Origin: Halomonas organivorans
GTDB taxonomy: Bacteria; Pseudomonadota; Gammaproteobacteria; Pseudomonadales; Halomonadaceae
Direction: 5' to 3'
Length of the DNA: 64,000 nt
NCBI RefSeq assembly: GCF_014192055.1
Contig: NZ_JACHXM010000007.1
Location: forward strand, 1-64,000
How positions within the stretch are numbered: the first letter of the stretch is position 1; each line of letters starts with the position of its first letter. This document shows positions 43,097-53,339 of the stretch, one piece after another. Under the pieces are notes generated by a model. It saw only the letters and a program-made list of their open reading frames with translations, did not search any database and was not told the DNA's origin. The translations under genes were made by a program, and so were the position numbers.

Positions 43097-45651
43097 GCCC
43101 TCTGCTGCGCCGCAACTTGATGAGGCCCTTGTCGCATCATTACCGGGCATTACGCCACAAGCGCGGCGCCGGTCCACTGACCGCCTCGCTGCTGACGCTA
43201 CTCTGGCTGCTCGGCTGGGGACTGTTGCGTTTCGAGTCACCGGCCTGGCAAGGACTGTTCGCCAGCCACGGGCACGCCTTTCGCCATTTACACCGGCGCC
43301 GTCCAGGGCTGGCCGATCCCCTGCGCTATCTGATCCAGATCGTCTGGCTGGCCGTGCTGCGCCCGCGTCGCTGCCGCCCCCAGCCGGCAGAGGCCGCCAG
43401 GTCGCGCGCGCCCTCATGGGCGAAGCAGGCTTGGGGCACGTATCGCGAAGCGCTTCGTGCACTCCCCCGGCATCTGATGCCCGCCGCGTCACGCCCCCTC
43501 CAGGCATCCGCCGAGGCATCGTCCTGGCCACTACTGGCCATGGGCACCCTGGCCGCCATGCTGATGCTGCTGGTGATCACCCAGCCCTTCTCGCTCGCGG
43601 CACAGGCCGTGTTCGTCGCGCTGCTCTGGGGGATCGCACTGATCGTGAGGCGCATTCCCGGGCGCTTGGCGACCCTGGTACTGATCGTGCTGTCGGTCAC
43701 CGTGTCGTGCCGCTACCTCTGGTGGCGATACACCTCGACGCTGAACTGGAATGACCCGCTGGACATGACGTGCGGCCTCCTGCTCCTCGGCGCCGAAACC
43801 TATACCTGGCTGATCCTGATTCTCGGCTACTTCCAGACCATCTGGCCGCTCAATCGCCGCCCCGTTCCGCTGCCCGAGGACACGTCGCGCTGGCCCACTA
43901 TCGACCTGATGATTCCCACCTACCACGAACCTCTCGACGTGGTGCGCCCCACGGTGCTGGCCGCACTGGGCATCGACTGGCCAAGCGACAAGCTACGCAT
44001 TCATCTGCTCGATGACGGCCGGCGTGAAGCCCTGCACGACTTCGCCCGATCGGTGGGCATCAACTACATCACCCGCGACGACAATCGCCATGCCAAGGCC
44101 GGCAACCTCAACCACGCGCTAAGCGTCACCGACGGCGAATTCCTGGCCGTCTTCGACTGCGACCACGTGCCACAGCGTTCCTTTCTGCAGATGACGCTGG
44201 GCTGGTTCCTCAAGGAACCACGCCTGGGCATGCTGCAGACGCCGCACCATTTCTTTTCCCCCGACCCGTTCGAGCGCAACCTCGGGCGTTTTCGCGAGAT
44301 GCCCAACGAGGGCACGCTCTTCTACGGACTGGTGCAGGACGGCAACGACCTGTGGGACGCCTCGTTCTTCTGTGGCTCCTGTGCCGTGCTCAGGCGCAGT
44401 GCCCTGGAGGCCATCGGCGGCTTCGCCGTGGAAACAGTCACCGAAGACGCCCACACCTCGCTGCGCCTGCATCGTCACGGCTATACCTCGGCCTATCTGC
44501 GCCTCCCTCAGGCGGCCGGACTCGCCACCGAAAGCCTGTCGGCGCATATCGGCCAGAGAATTCGCTGGGCGCGCGGCATGGTGCAGATCTTCCGCCTCGA
44601 CAACCCCTTGCTGGGGCGCGGACTATCGCTGGGCCAACGCCTGTGCTACGTCAACGCCATGCTGCACTTCCTGGCCGGCATCCCACGGCTGATCTTTCTC
44701 ACAGCCCCACTGGCCTTCCTGCTGCTGCACGCCTACATCATCTACGCGCCAGCGATCGCCATCCTGCTCTACGTCGCACCGCACATGTTTCACTCGGGCA
44801 TGACCAATTCGCGCATCCAGGGACGCTATCGGCACAGTTTCTGGAGCGAGATCTACGACGCCGTGCTCGCCTGGTACATCGCCCGTCCGACCACGATGGC
44901 ACTGATCAATCCGCGCAAGGGCAAGTTCAATGTCACCGCCAAGGGCGGCCTGGTCAGCAGCCGATACTTCGACTGGACGATCTCGCGCCCCTATCTGCTG
45001 CTGATCCTGCTCAACATCGCCGGCGTGGCGGCCGGAGGCTGGCGACTCTACGCCGGGCCGACGGACGAGATCCCCACCGTGCTGGTGAGCCTGGGCTGGA
45101 CGCTCTACAACCTGATGATCCTGGGAGGAGCGGTCGCCGTCGCCGCCGAAGCTCGCCAGGTGCGTCGCCACCATCGCGTGCAAGTGGCCCAGGATGCCGC
45201 CGTGGCACGCGAAGACGGCCATACCTTTCCCTGCATCCTCAACGACTACGCCGAAGCCGGGGTCGGCCTTAGCCTGCCCAGGCCGGGCTTGCTCGAAGCG
45301 GACGAGACCGTCACGCTGCTCCTCCGGCGCGGCCGCCAGGAGCATGCCTTCGAGGCCCGCGTGGTCAACCTTAATGGCACTCGCGCCGGCCTGGCACTGG
45401 CGCCGATGTCACTGCCGCAGCACATCGCCTATATCCAGTGCACCTTCGCCCGCGCCGACACCTGGACGCTGTGGCGCGACGATATCGCTGCGGATCGGCC
45501 GATGCAAAGCCTTCGCGACATACTGGGGCTGGGGCTCGAGGGGTATCGCCGCCTGTTCCTGCACGCCCCGGCGTCGGTTCGCGGCCCCCTCGGCTGGCTG
45601 GGTTCTTTCCTCCCCCGACGGGTGACCATCACCCCTGTCGGGGGGCGCTAA
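43093..45651 (+). CDS. bcsA: Cellulose synthase catalytic subunit BcsA
   Basis: Processive inner-membrane glycosyltransferase (UDP-glucose to beta-1,4-glucan), 852 residues (E. coli 872). The GT2 residues are intact: DDG at about 307, FDCDH, the TED catalytic base D452 and Q488-RIRW. The gating-loop region precedes GKFNVTAKGG. The C-terminal PilZ domain has R691-RHH-R695, but its second motif reads D718-Y-A720-E-A-G723, with Ala where the usual D/N-x-S-x-x-G has Ser. The start overlaps the bcsQ stop by four bases. Confidence 0.97.
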   Translation: MSPLLRRNLMRPLSHHYRALRHKRGAGPLTASLLTLLWLLGWGLLRFESPAWQGLFASHGHAFRHLHRRRPGLADPLRYLIQIVWLAVLRPRRCRPQPAEAARSRAPSWAKQAWGTYREALRALPRHLMPAASRPLQASAEASSWPLLAMGTLAAMLMLLVITQPFSLAAQAVFVALLWGIALIVRRIPGRLATLVLIVLSVTVSCRYLWWRYTSTLNWNDPLDMTCGLLLLGAETYTWLILILGYFQTIWPLNRRPVPLPEDTSRWPTIDLMIPTYHEPLDVVRPTVLAALGIDWPSDKLRIHLLDDGRREALHDFARSVGINYITRDDNRHAKAGNLNHALSVTDGEFLAVFDCDHVPQRSFLQMTLGWFLKEPRLGMLQTPHHFFSPDPFERNLGRFREMPNEGTLFYGLVQDGNDLWDASFFCGSCAVLRRSALEAIGGFAVETVTEDAHTSLRLHRHGYTSAYLRLPQAAGLATESLSAHIGQRIRWARGMVQIFRLDNPLLGRGLSLGQRLCYVNAMLHFLAGIPRLIFLTAPLAFLLLHAYIIYAPAIAILLYVAPHMFHSGMTNSRIQGRYRHSFWSEIYDAVLAWYIARPTTMALINPRKGKFNVTAKGGLVSSRYFDWTISRPYLLLILLNIAGVAAGGWRLYAGPTDEIPTVLVSLGWTLYNLMILGGAVAVAAEARQVRRHHRVQVAQDAAVAREDGHTFPCILNDYAEAGVGLSLPRPGLLEADETVTLLLRRGRQEHAFEARVVNLNGTRAGLALAPMSLPQHIAYIQCTFARADTWTLWRDDIAADRPMQSLRDILGLGLEGYRRLFLHAPASVRGPLGWLGSFLPRRVTITPVGGR

Positions 45652-45677
45652 TACCGTTAGACAAGGATCGTGTTTCG

Positions 45678-47930
45678 ATGCGCCATCGCTGGCTTTTCTC
45701 CCTGCTACTCGCCCTTGCCTTGCCCGCCCAGGCCCAGACGACACCGGTCATGGAGCCTCAGGCATCGCAGGCACCTTCCATGCTCGCCGACGATGCCGCC
45801 CCGGTCACCGAGCGAAGCCTTCGCCTCGAGCACCTTGCCCGAAGCGGGCTCGAGCTGAGCGGACTGAGCCCGGCTCGTCAGCTCGAGTTCGGCGTCCGCG
45901 GCGACCGGCTAGTCACCCGGGCCACCCTGGATCTGCGCTACACGCCCTCCCCGTCCCTGCTCGGGGATGTCTCGCATCTCAAGGTCTATCTCAATGACGA
46001 CCTGATGGGCTCAGTGCCACTGTCATCCACGGCAGCACCAGGCAATGCCCAGCGTGCACGACTCGATCTCGATCCTCGCCTCATCGGCGATTTCAACCGC
46101 CTGCGGCTGGAACTCGTCGGTCACTACACGGATATCTGCGAAGATCCTTCCCATTCCAGCATCTGGCTCGCCTTGGGCAGCGATAGCACGCTGACGCTGG
46201 AAGAGCAGTCACTGCCCCTGGCCAACGATCTGGCACGCCTTCCTCGCCCGTTCTTCTATCCGCGCGACGACGCATCGCTGGAAGTTCCCTTCGTACTGCC
46301 CGCCGAACCGACGCTCGAGATGCAACGCGCCGGCGGCATCATCGCCTCCTGGTTCGGCATCCATGCAGACTGGCGCGGGCAGCATTTCCCGGTGTCCTTC
46401 GATACGCCTCCACGGCGGCACTCGGTGGTATTGGCCACCAATGATCGACGCCCCGACTTCCTCGCCGATTATCCAGCGGTCGACGGCCCGACCCTCGAAC
46501 TGATCAGCCATCCCGAATCGCCCTATGCCAAGATGTTGCTGGTACTGGGCCGCGATGATGACGACCTTGTCGAGGCCGCCCGCGCCCTTGCCCTGGGCGA
46601 CGTGTTGCTGCGCGGACAAAGCGCCAGCGTCGAGGCCCTGGATACCCTGGCCCCCCGCCAGCCCTATGATGCACCAGCCTGGATTCCCACCGACCGCCCC
46701 GTGCGCTTCGACGAGCTGATCGACTATCCCTCCCAGCTCCATGCCGATGGCATGGAGCCCGCACCGCTGAACCTGGCGTTGCGCATTCCCCCGGACCTGT
46801 TCGTCTGGAACGACGAGCAGGTCGACCTCGAACTCGGCTACCGCTATAGCCCGCCGTCAGTGGATGCCGGCTCGCGTCTCGACGTGAGCATCAACGGCGA
46901 GTACCTGCAGTCGTTTCCGCTCAAGACCGATGGCGGCAACGCCGAAACCGATCGTTTCCAGGTGCCGCTGTTGCAGGACTGGCTAGGCGGACAGCGTCGC
47001 GTTGACATCCCCTCTCTCACCCTGGGTGCCCTCAACCAGCTGCGCTTCGATTTCGCCTATGCCAATCGCGTGGGGGGCACGTCCCACGACGAGTGCAGCA
47101 CCGTCTTGCCAGTGGCACACCAGGTCAGCATCGATGAACAGTCGACCATCGACCTCTCGGGCTTCCCCCACTATCTGGCGATGCCGGCACTGCGAACCTT
47201 TGCCAATGCCGGCTTCCCGTTCAGTCGCCTCGCCGACCTGTCGCAGACGTTGGTCGTGATGCCTGCGGCCCCTTCGGCCGATGAATTGTCGGCGCTGTTC
47301 GACAACCTGGGCCGGATCGGCGCCCAGACCGGCTACCCCGGCGTCGCGGTAAGGCTGACCGACGACTGGCACTCCGCCAGTGACATCGACGCCGACATCC
47401 TGGCCATCGGTAGCCTCCCCGACACCCTGGAAGATCCTCAGCCGATCGTGGCCCTCGGCACCGACGCCCGGAGTCGTCTGCGTATCGCCAGCGACGCGAT
47501 GACTCGCGACGGCCTCGGCGCCAAGGAAGTCCAGGCCGACAGCGACGTCAGCGTACGCGCCCACGGCGCCTTGGCCGCCATTCTCGAGATGCCCTCGCCG
47601 TACTTCGATGAGCGCAGCGTTGTCGCCATGCTGGCACCGCAGCCCGCCGACCAGCGCCTGCTCAATGCGGCCCTGAACGACCCGGCACGCATCGCCCAGA
47701 TTCATGGCTCGGTCAGCCTGATCCGCGACTCGGGCGTGAACAGCCAGATGGTGGGCGAACGCTACTACATCGGTCACCTGCCATGGACCACCTGGCTGTG
47801 GTACCACCTGTCCACGCATCCCTGGCTGATCGCCGGCGTGGCCGTGTTCGCCGTGTTGCTGGTCGCCTTCCTGCTATGGCGCATCCTGCGACGCCTCGGC
47901 GCCCGTCGTCTGGCGGCCGGCAGAGAATAG
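45678..47930 (+). CDS. bcsB: Cellulose synthase periplasmic subunit BcsB
   Basis: A 750-residue periplasmic, membrane-anchored partner that guides the glucan from BcsA. It has a signal peptide (1-20, FSLLLALALPAQAQ), alternating carbohydrate-binding and flavodoxin-like domains with the typical HYTDICEDPSHSSIW segment, and a C-terminal anchor helix (WLIAGVAVFAVLLVAFLLW). AAGGAT lies about 9 bases before the ATG. It follows bcsA by 26 bases. Confidence 0.96.
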   Translation: MRHRWLFSLLLALALPAQAQTTPVMEPQASQAPSMLADDAAPVTERSLRLEHLARSGLELSGLSPARQLEFGVRGDRLVTRATLDLRYTPSPSLLGDVSHLKVYLNDDLMGSVPLSSTAAPGNAQRARLDLDPRLIGDFNRLRLELVGHYTDICEDPSHSSIWLALGSDSTLTLEEQSLPLANDLARLPRPFFYPRDDASLEVPFVLPAEPTLEMQRAGGIIASWFGIHADWRGQHFPVSFDTPPRRHSVVLATNDRRPDFLADYPAVDGPTLELISHPESPYAKMLLVLGRDDDDLVEAARALALGDVLLRGQSASVEALDTLAPRQPYDAPAWIPTDRPVRFDELIDYPSQLHADGMEPAPLNLALRIPPDLFVWNDEQVDLELGYRYSPPSVDAGSRLDVSINGEYLQSFPLKTDGGNAETDRFQVPLLQDWLGGQRRVDIPSLTLGALNQLRFDFAYANRVGGTSHDECSTVLPVAHQVSIDEQSTIDLSGFPHYLAMPALRTFANAGFPFSRLADLSQTLVVMPAAPSADELSALFDNLGRIGAQTGYPGVAVRLTDDWHSASDIDADILAIGSLPDTLEDPQPIVALGTDARSRLRIASDAMTRDGLGAKEVQADSDVSVRAHGALAAILEMPSPYFDERSVVAMLAPQPADQRLLNAALNDPARIAQIHGSVSLIRDSGVNSQMVGERYYIGHLPWTTWLWYHLSTHPWLIAGVAVFAVLLVAFLLWRILRRLGARRLAAGRE

Positions 47931-47933
47931 GCC

Positions 47934-49043
47934 ATGCTGCGAACCTTGTTACTGGCAATGAGCATGCAGCTCATGGCGCTTCCGCTCCAGGCCGCCGAGC
48001 ACGACTGGCCCGCCTGGAGCCGCTTCGAGGCTAACCTGATCAGTGAAGACGGGCGCGTCATCGACCCGTCCGATGAGCGCCGGATCACCACCTCGGAAGG
48101 CCAGAGCTACGCGCTGTTATTCGCCCTGGTGGCCGACGATCGCGATACCTTTCAGCGCGTGCTCGACTGGACGCAGAACAACCTGGCCAAGGGCGACCTG
48201 GGGGCAACGCTTCCCGCCTGGCTCTGGGGACGAGGCGACGATGACCGCTGGGGCGTGATCGACGCCAACAGCGCCGCCGACTCCGACCTGTGGCTCGCCT
48301 ACACCTTGCTGGAAGCCGGCCGACTGTGGCAGCGTCGCGATTATCGCGTGCTGGGCCAGCGCCTGGCCGGGCGCATTGCCGAGCAGGAAGTCGCCGAGCT
48401 GCCCGGTTTCGGCAAGATGTTGCTGCCGGGGCGCACGGGATTCGTGGGCGACGCCAGCTGGCGCGTCAATCCCAGTTATCTGCCGCCCCAGCTGCTGACC
48501 CGCCTGAGCGCACTGGGCGGCCCTTGGCCCGAGGTAGCGAAGCTGGTTCCCAAGCTGCTCCTGGGCAGCGCCCCCCGGGGCCTGGCACCGGACTGGGTGG
48601 CCTGGCGGACAGACAGTGGCTGGCAGCCGGACCCCGAGCATGGCGCCGCCGGCGACTACGATGCCATTCGCGTCTACCTGTGGCTGGGCATGCTCGCCCA
48701 CGATGCTCCCTACCGCGAGACGCTGCTCGCGCACTTCCAGCCCATGCGCGACCTGACCGCCTCCCTGGGCGTCCCGCCGGAACACATCGATGCCCGCAGC
48801 GGCGAGTCAACAGGCATCGCCAACGTGAGCTTTTCCGCCGCCCTGTTGCCGTTCCTGGTGGCCACCGCCCAGGATCACGACGCTCCGCTGGCGGCGGCGC
48901 AGCGACGCCGTATCGCTGGCGCCCCTCCCGACGACGACGCCTACTACAGCCAGGTCCTGATGCTGTTCGGCGTCGGCTGGGACCAGGGACGCTACCGCTT
49001 CGCCCCGGACGGTTCGTTGCATCCGGCCTGGGAGGCACCATGA
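47934..49043 (+). CDS. bcsZ: Periplasmic endoglucanase BcsZ (GH8)
   Basis: A 369-residue family-8 glycoside hydrolase that trims cellulose during export. It has a signal peptide (1-20) and catalytic acid E55 in RITTSEGQSYAL, the same number as E. coli. Further motifs are NSAADSDLWLAYTLLEA and the base region GDYDAIRVYLW. It starts 3 bases after bcsB stops and overlaps bcsC by four bases. Confidence 0.96.
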   Translation: MLRTLLLAMSMQLMALPLQAAEHDWPAWSRFEANLISEDGRVIDPSDERRITTSEGQSYALLFALVADDRDTFQRVLDWTQNNLAKGDLGATLPAWLWGRGDDDRWGVIDANSAADSDLWLAYTLLEAGRLWQRRDYRVLGQRLAGRIAEQEVAELPGFGKMLLPGRTGFVGDASWRVNPSYLPPQLLTRLSALGGPWPEVAKLVPKLLLGSAPRGLAPDWVAWRTDSGWQPDPEHGAAGDYDAIRVYLWLGMLAHDAPYRETLLAHFQPMRDLTASLGVPPEHIDARSGESTGIANVSFSAALLPFLVATAQDHDAPLAAAQRRRIAGAPPDDDAYYSQVLMLFGVGWDQGRYRFAPDGSLHPAWEAP

Positions 49044-52000
49044 GAGATACCGACCTGGTGCCCTCCGCCGTGCTGTGTCTCCTGCTGGGTGGCATGGCAT
49101 CGCCCCTGTCGGCACAACCGCTGCCCGACGACGCGCCTCGTGAGACCCGTGTCGCGCCCGCCGCCTGGCTGCTCGAGCAGGTACGCCTCGGCGAGGCACG
49201 GCACAATGAGGCGATCACCGACCAGGCCCTGGAGCGGTTGAGCGCCATCGCCCCGGACGATCCCCGTGTGCTGGAGGCCAGAACCCGACAGGCCCTGCGC
49301 CGCCAGGATGTCGACGAGGCCTCGCGGCTGGTAGAGCGCCTGGGCCGAGTGGCGCCGGACAGCGAGGCGTACCGACTGGCGCGCCTCAATCTGACGCTGG
49401 CACGCCCAGAGGCCCGTAGCGCCCTGGGGCAGGCCCGCCTGCTTGCCACGGCGGGCCGGCTCGCGGAGGCCAAGGATGCCTACGATGCGTTGTTCGCCGA
49501 GGGGCTTCCCACCCTGGCGCTTGCGCTGGAGTACTGGCAGTTGGTGGCACGCCTGCCGGGCGGCGCCAACCGTGCCATCCGTGAACTTCAGTCGCTGGAT
49601 ACACGCTATCCGCAAAGCGCCGAGCTGGAATTCGCCCTGGCACGCCTGATGCTCGCCGAAGGGCGCAACGCCGAGGCCGAGCGTTATCTGTTCCGCCTCT
49701 CCGAGGATTCGGGCTCGCGTCTCGCCGCGGCCCGGCTGTGGCGCGATGCACTACGCGACGCCCCGGCCAGCGACGCCAATGTGGCCGCCTGGGAGCGCTT
49801 TCTCAGCCACTTCGGCAATACCGAATATGCCGACGAGGCACGGCAAACCCTGGCCGAGCAGCGACGCCTGCTGGCCAATCCCGCCTATCGGGCGCGACAG
49901 CGCGGCCTGGCGCGTCTTGCCCAGCAGCAGGGCAGCGCCGGCGAAGCCGATATCCAGCGCGCCTTGGCGGCATATCCCGACGACGTCGAACTGATCGGCG
50001 CGCTGGGTATCATTCGCCTGCGACAGGGCCGTCACAAGGCAGCCCTGGCCCAGTTCGAGCGCGCCCAGGCCCTGGATACCGGCAGCCTGAGCGGCGACAA
50101 ATGGTCCGCGTTGATCGACACCGCCCGCTACTGGCAGCAGATTCGACAAGGCGATGCCGCACTGGCGAACGATGCGCTCGAGCCAGCCGAACAGGCCTAT
50201 CGACGCGCCAGCCAAGTGCTCGTGGACGATCCCCAGGCCTGGCTGGGGCTGGGCGACGTGGCGCAACGGCGAGGCAAGACGGGAGCCGCCGAGCGCGCCT
50301 ACCGCCAGGCCCTGAGTCGGGCTCCCGGCTCGGCCAACGTACTGACGAGGCTGGCCGAGCTTTATGCCTCACAGTCACCACAGCGCGGGGTGGAGTTCAT
50401 CGATGGCCTGCCTGCCGCCCAGCAACGCCTGCTAGCCGACGTTCGCACCCGGCTACGCGTCGCCGCCCTGCGCGCCGAGGGCGATCGGCTGGCCGCCGAA
50501 CGGCGCTGGGAAGCGGCGGCACAACGCTTCACCGAGGCCCGATCCCTGGTACCCGACGACGTCTGGTTGACCTATAGCCTGGCCCAGGCACTGCGACAGC
50601 AGGCACGGACGGCTCGTGCCGACGACGCCTTCGCGGACCTGCTGACGCGCCTCGAGACTCCGGAAGCGATGGCCCAGGGCCACTATGCCCAGGCGCTCTA
50701 CCTGGCCAGCGATGAACGCGATCAGGCAGCCCTGGCCATCCTGGGACGGATTCCGGCAGCCCAGCGCGACGCCGACATGCGCGCCCTGCAGCGGCGTCTC
50801 GCTCTGGCCCAGGTCCTTGCCCGCGCCGACCGCCTGCGCGAGGCCGGTCAAACCGAACAGGCACGACGCCTGCTCTCCGCCCAGCCCGACGACGCCGATA
50901 TCGAGCGACGACTGGGCGACTGGGCGTTGGCCGACGACCAGCCCATGGTGGCCGAGCGTCATTACCGGCAGGCACTGACGCTGGCTCCCGATAGCGTCGC
51001 TGCCCGGCTGGGGCTGGTGGATGCAGCGCTGGCCCAGGGAGATGACGCTGCCGCCAGAACCCTCCTGGCTGGCGTCGATCCTCCCGCCGATGATCTCGAT
51101 GCCCGGCGCCATACTGCCAATGCCTGGGCGGCACTGGGCGAGCTTGACCACGCACAGCGCCAGGCCGACGCCCTCGCCGCGACGTCCGGGGCGAGCGATG
51201 ATGCGCTGCTGTTACGCGATACGGCACGTATCGCGGCCATGGCCGGCGACCACACGACGGCATTGGCGCGCTATCGCCAGGCGCTGGCGGCCGCCGAGCT
51301 GGCCGAGCCGAGCACGCTGTCCAGCGATGCGGGATTCACCCGGGCACTGCGTACTCGGGAAGACGATGACTGGCTGGCCTCAAGCCTGCGCGCGGACGCC
51401 GCAGAGCTGTATCGCTCACGCCACACGCGGGTCCGCGCCGACCGCCTGGTCCAGAACGAGAACGGCACCGACGGCGTCTCTGCATTGACCACCACGACCG
51501 ACATGCTCGACGTCGATACCCCGCTTGGCGAAGGACGCGGCTTCGTACGCTTCGATCGCGTCACGCTGAATGCCGGTCGCCTGGGACGTGACGCCGACGG
51601 CCTCAATCGCGACGAGTTCGGCACCTGCGCCGCCGTGGGCTGTCGAGGCGGCCTAGACCAGCAAGACCGCGGCGTCAGCATCGGCGTGGGCTGGTATGAC
51701 GACACCTGGCGCATCGACGTCGGCACCACTCCGCTGGGCTTCGCCGTGACCGACTGGGTCGGTGGCATCGAATACAGCGGCGAGCTCGGCCCACTCTGGA
51801 CGACAGCCGGCCTCTCACGACGCCCGCTCGCCGACTCGCTGCTCAGCTACGCCGGTACCGAGGACCCCAATACGGGGATCACCTGGGGTGGCGTCCGCAC
51901 CACCGGCGTCGATGTCGGCCTCGGCTACGATCAGGGCGGGCCCAACGGCGTCTGGTCGAACGTCGGCCTTCACCATCTGGACGGCGAGAACGTGCCCGAC

Positions 52001-52540
52001 AACCAACGTGTCCGGCTGATGGGCGGCATCTACCGCAAGCTGATCAACGCGTCCCACGAGCGCCTGAGCATCGGGCTCAATGCCATGGCCATGCACTACC
52101 GCGAGAATCTCGGCGGTTACTCGCTCGGCCAGGGCGGCTACTACAGCCCGCGCCGCTACCTGTCGCTCAGCCTGCCGATCGGCTATCGACAGCGTACATC
52201 CGACTGGAGCTGGTCCCTGGAGGCCGCCGTTTCCCACTCCTGGACCGAGAGCGGCCCCCGCAACCGCTACCCGCTCGACGGTGCTTACTCGGCCTCACTG
52301 CCTGATGCCACAGCCCGAGACGCAAGCAGCCTCGGGGGAGGAACCGGCTTTTCCGCCGCCGCTGCCGTCGAACGCCGCCTCTCCACCCACTGGCGTGTCG
52401 GCCTGGCCCTCGATGCCCAGGAGTCGGAGGGCTATTCTCCGAATGCCGTGCAATTCTATCTGCGGTTTTTCCCTGCCCCTTGGCAAGGCGATCTCGACCT
52501 GCCGCCCACGCCCTTGCCCCCCTATGCAGAGGGAGGATGA
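49040..52540 (+). CDS. bcsC: Cellulose export outer-membrane porin BcsC
   Basis: A 1166-residue export protein (E. coli 1157) with a signal peptide (about 1-25). About 19 TPR-type repeats span roughly residues 30-790 in the periplasm, e.g. AELEFALARLMLAEGRNAEAERYL. A C-terminal 16-strand beta-barrel (about 830-1166) ends with the aromatic FYLRFFPAPWQGDLDLPP region. The start overlaps bcsZ (ATGA) with GGGAGG upstream; the long open frame before it is a shadow of bcsZ. It ends the bcsRQABZC operon. Confidence 0.95.
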   Translation: MRDTDLVPSAVLCLLLGGMASPLSAQPLPDDAPRETRVAPAAWLLEQVRLGEARHNEAITDQALERLSAIAPDDPRVLEARTRQALRRQDVDEASRLVERLGRVAPDSEAYRLARLNLTLARPEARSALGQARLLATAGRLAEAKDAYDALFAEGLPTLALALEYWQLVARLPGGANRAIRELQSLDTRYPQSAELEFALARLMLAEGRNAEAERYLFRLSEDSGSRLAAARLWRDALRDAPASDANVAAWERFLSHFGNTEYADEARQTLAEQRRLLANPAYRARQRGLARLAQQQGSAGEADIQRALAAYPDDVELIGALGIIRLRQGRHKAALAQFERAQALDTGSLSGDKWSALIDTARYWQQIRQGDAALANDALEPAEQAYRRASQVLVDDPQAWLGLGDVAQRRGKTGAAERAYRQALSRAPGSANVLTRLAELYASQSPQRGVEFIDGLPAAQQRLLADVRTRLRVAALRAEGDRLAAERRWEAAAQRFTEARSLVPDDVWLTYSLAQALRQQARTARADDAFADLLTRLETPEAMAQGHYAQALYLASDERDQAALAILGRIPAAQRDADMRALQRRLALAQVLARADRLREAGQTEQARRLLSAQPDDADIERRLGDWALADDQPMVAERHYRQALTLAPDSVAARLGLVDAALAQGDDAAARTLLAGVDPPADDLDARRHTANAWAALGELDHAQRQADALAATSGASDDALLLRDTARIAAMAGDHTTALARYRQALAAAELAEPSTLSSDAGFTRALRTREDDDWLASSLRADAAELYRSRHTRVRADRLVQNENGTDGVSALTTTTDMLDVDTPLGEGRGFVRFDRVTLNAGRLGRDADGLNRDEFGTCAAVGCRGGLDQQDRGVSIGVGWYDDTWRIDVGTTPLGFAVTDWVGGIEYSGELGPLWTTAGLSRRPLADSLLSYAGTEDPNTGITWGGVRTTGVDVGLGYDQGGPNGVWSNVGLHHLDGENVPDNQRVRLMGGIYRKLINASHERLSIGLNAMAMHYRENLGGYSLGQGGYYSPRRYLSLSLPIGYRQRTSDWSWSLEAAVSHSWTESGPRNRYPLDGAYSASLPDATARDASSLGGGTGFSAAAAVERRLSTHWRVGLALDAQESEGYSPNAVQFYLRFFPAPWQGDLDLPPTPLPPYAEGG

Positions 52541-52609
52541 TCCTGGACCTGTGCTCAAGGCACGCCAAGACAGACGATGACCGAGCGTAGAGACAGGGAA
52601 CGCCGGCAC

Positions 52610-53125
52610 TCAGCCAAGCAATCCCTGCAGCAGCAGGTAGCCCGGTACCCAGGCCGTCACCAGACCCTGGGCCAGCGACGCCCGAGCCATCAACGGCTGC
52701 AGGCGCGGGCGATAGCAGAGCATCAGGTAGAAGCCGAACCACAGCGCCGCCCAGGCCAGCCAATTTGCGCCGGACCACCAGCCCCAGATCCCCTCGGCCA
52801 CGGCGAGACGCAGCAGGCCGGTCGGCAGAGCGGTGAGGGCCACGAACAGGCAGAAATAGCCGAGGCCATGGCCGGAACTGCCGTTACGGCGATTGATCGC
52901 CACCCACAGGTAAGTGAAGGCGAACAACAGGGTCATGGCGGCAGTGCGGACGCTGGCCGCATCGGCGCCGGGCCCGAAGGCCGCATAGGCGGCCACGGCG
53001 AGGCTGACCCCGCCAGCGAAGAAGTTGATCACCTGGATCTCGCGGTCCTCGATGCGCCCCGACAGCCACAAACCGTTGAGCACCAGCACCGCCCCCACGT
53101 ACAGCAGACTCAGCCCCTCATGCAT
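52610..53125 (-). CDS. AmiS/UreI-family membrane protein
   Basis: A 171-residue protein with six transmembrane segments. It opens with GLSLLYVGAVLVLNGLWLSG, the signature of AmiS/UreI channels, which pass urea or short-chain amides. AFTYLWVAINRRNG and the WGWWSGANWLAWAALW segment also fit. The ATG at 53125 has GGAG 9 bases upstream. No urease or amidase genes lie nearby, so its substrate here is unknown. It is convergent with bcsC. Confidence 0.82.
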   Translation of the reverse strand: MHEGLSLLYVGAVLVLNGLWLSGRIEDREIQVINFFAGGVSLAVAAYAAFGPGADAASVRTAAMTLLFAFTYLWVAINRRNGSSGHGLGYFCLFVALTALPTGLLRLAVAEGIWGWWSGANWLAWAALWFGFYLMLCYRPRLQPLMARASLAQGLVTAWVPGYLLLQGLLG

Positions 53126-53339
53126 CCTTAACGCGCTCCATCCCGGGCGTTCGGCTCCCATGCCGACGCCTCGAAGCGCTCTTATAGTCCGATGCGGCCC
53201 ACCAGGCAACTACTTGTGGAAATTTTTTCCATTAACTGTCATTCAACCGTCGTGACTTGACCTCATCATGGGCAACCATGATACCTAAAGGACAGTCGCG
53301 CGAACGGATCGCCCATCGCCGAGTAAAGGAGAGCCGCCC

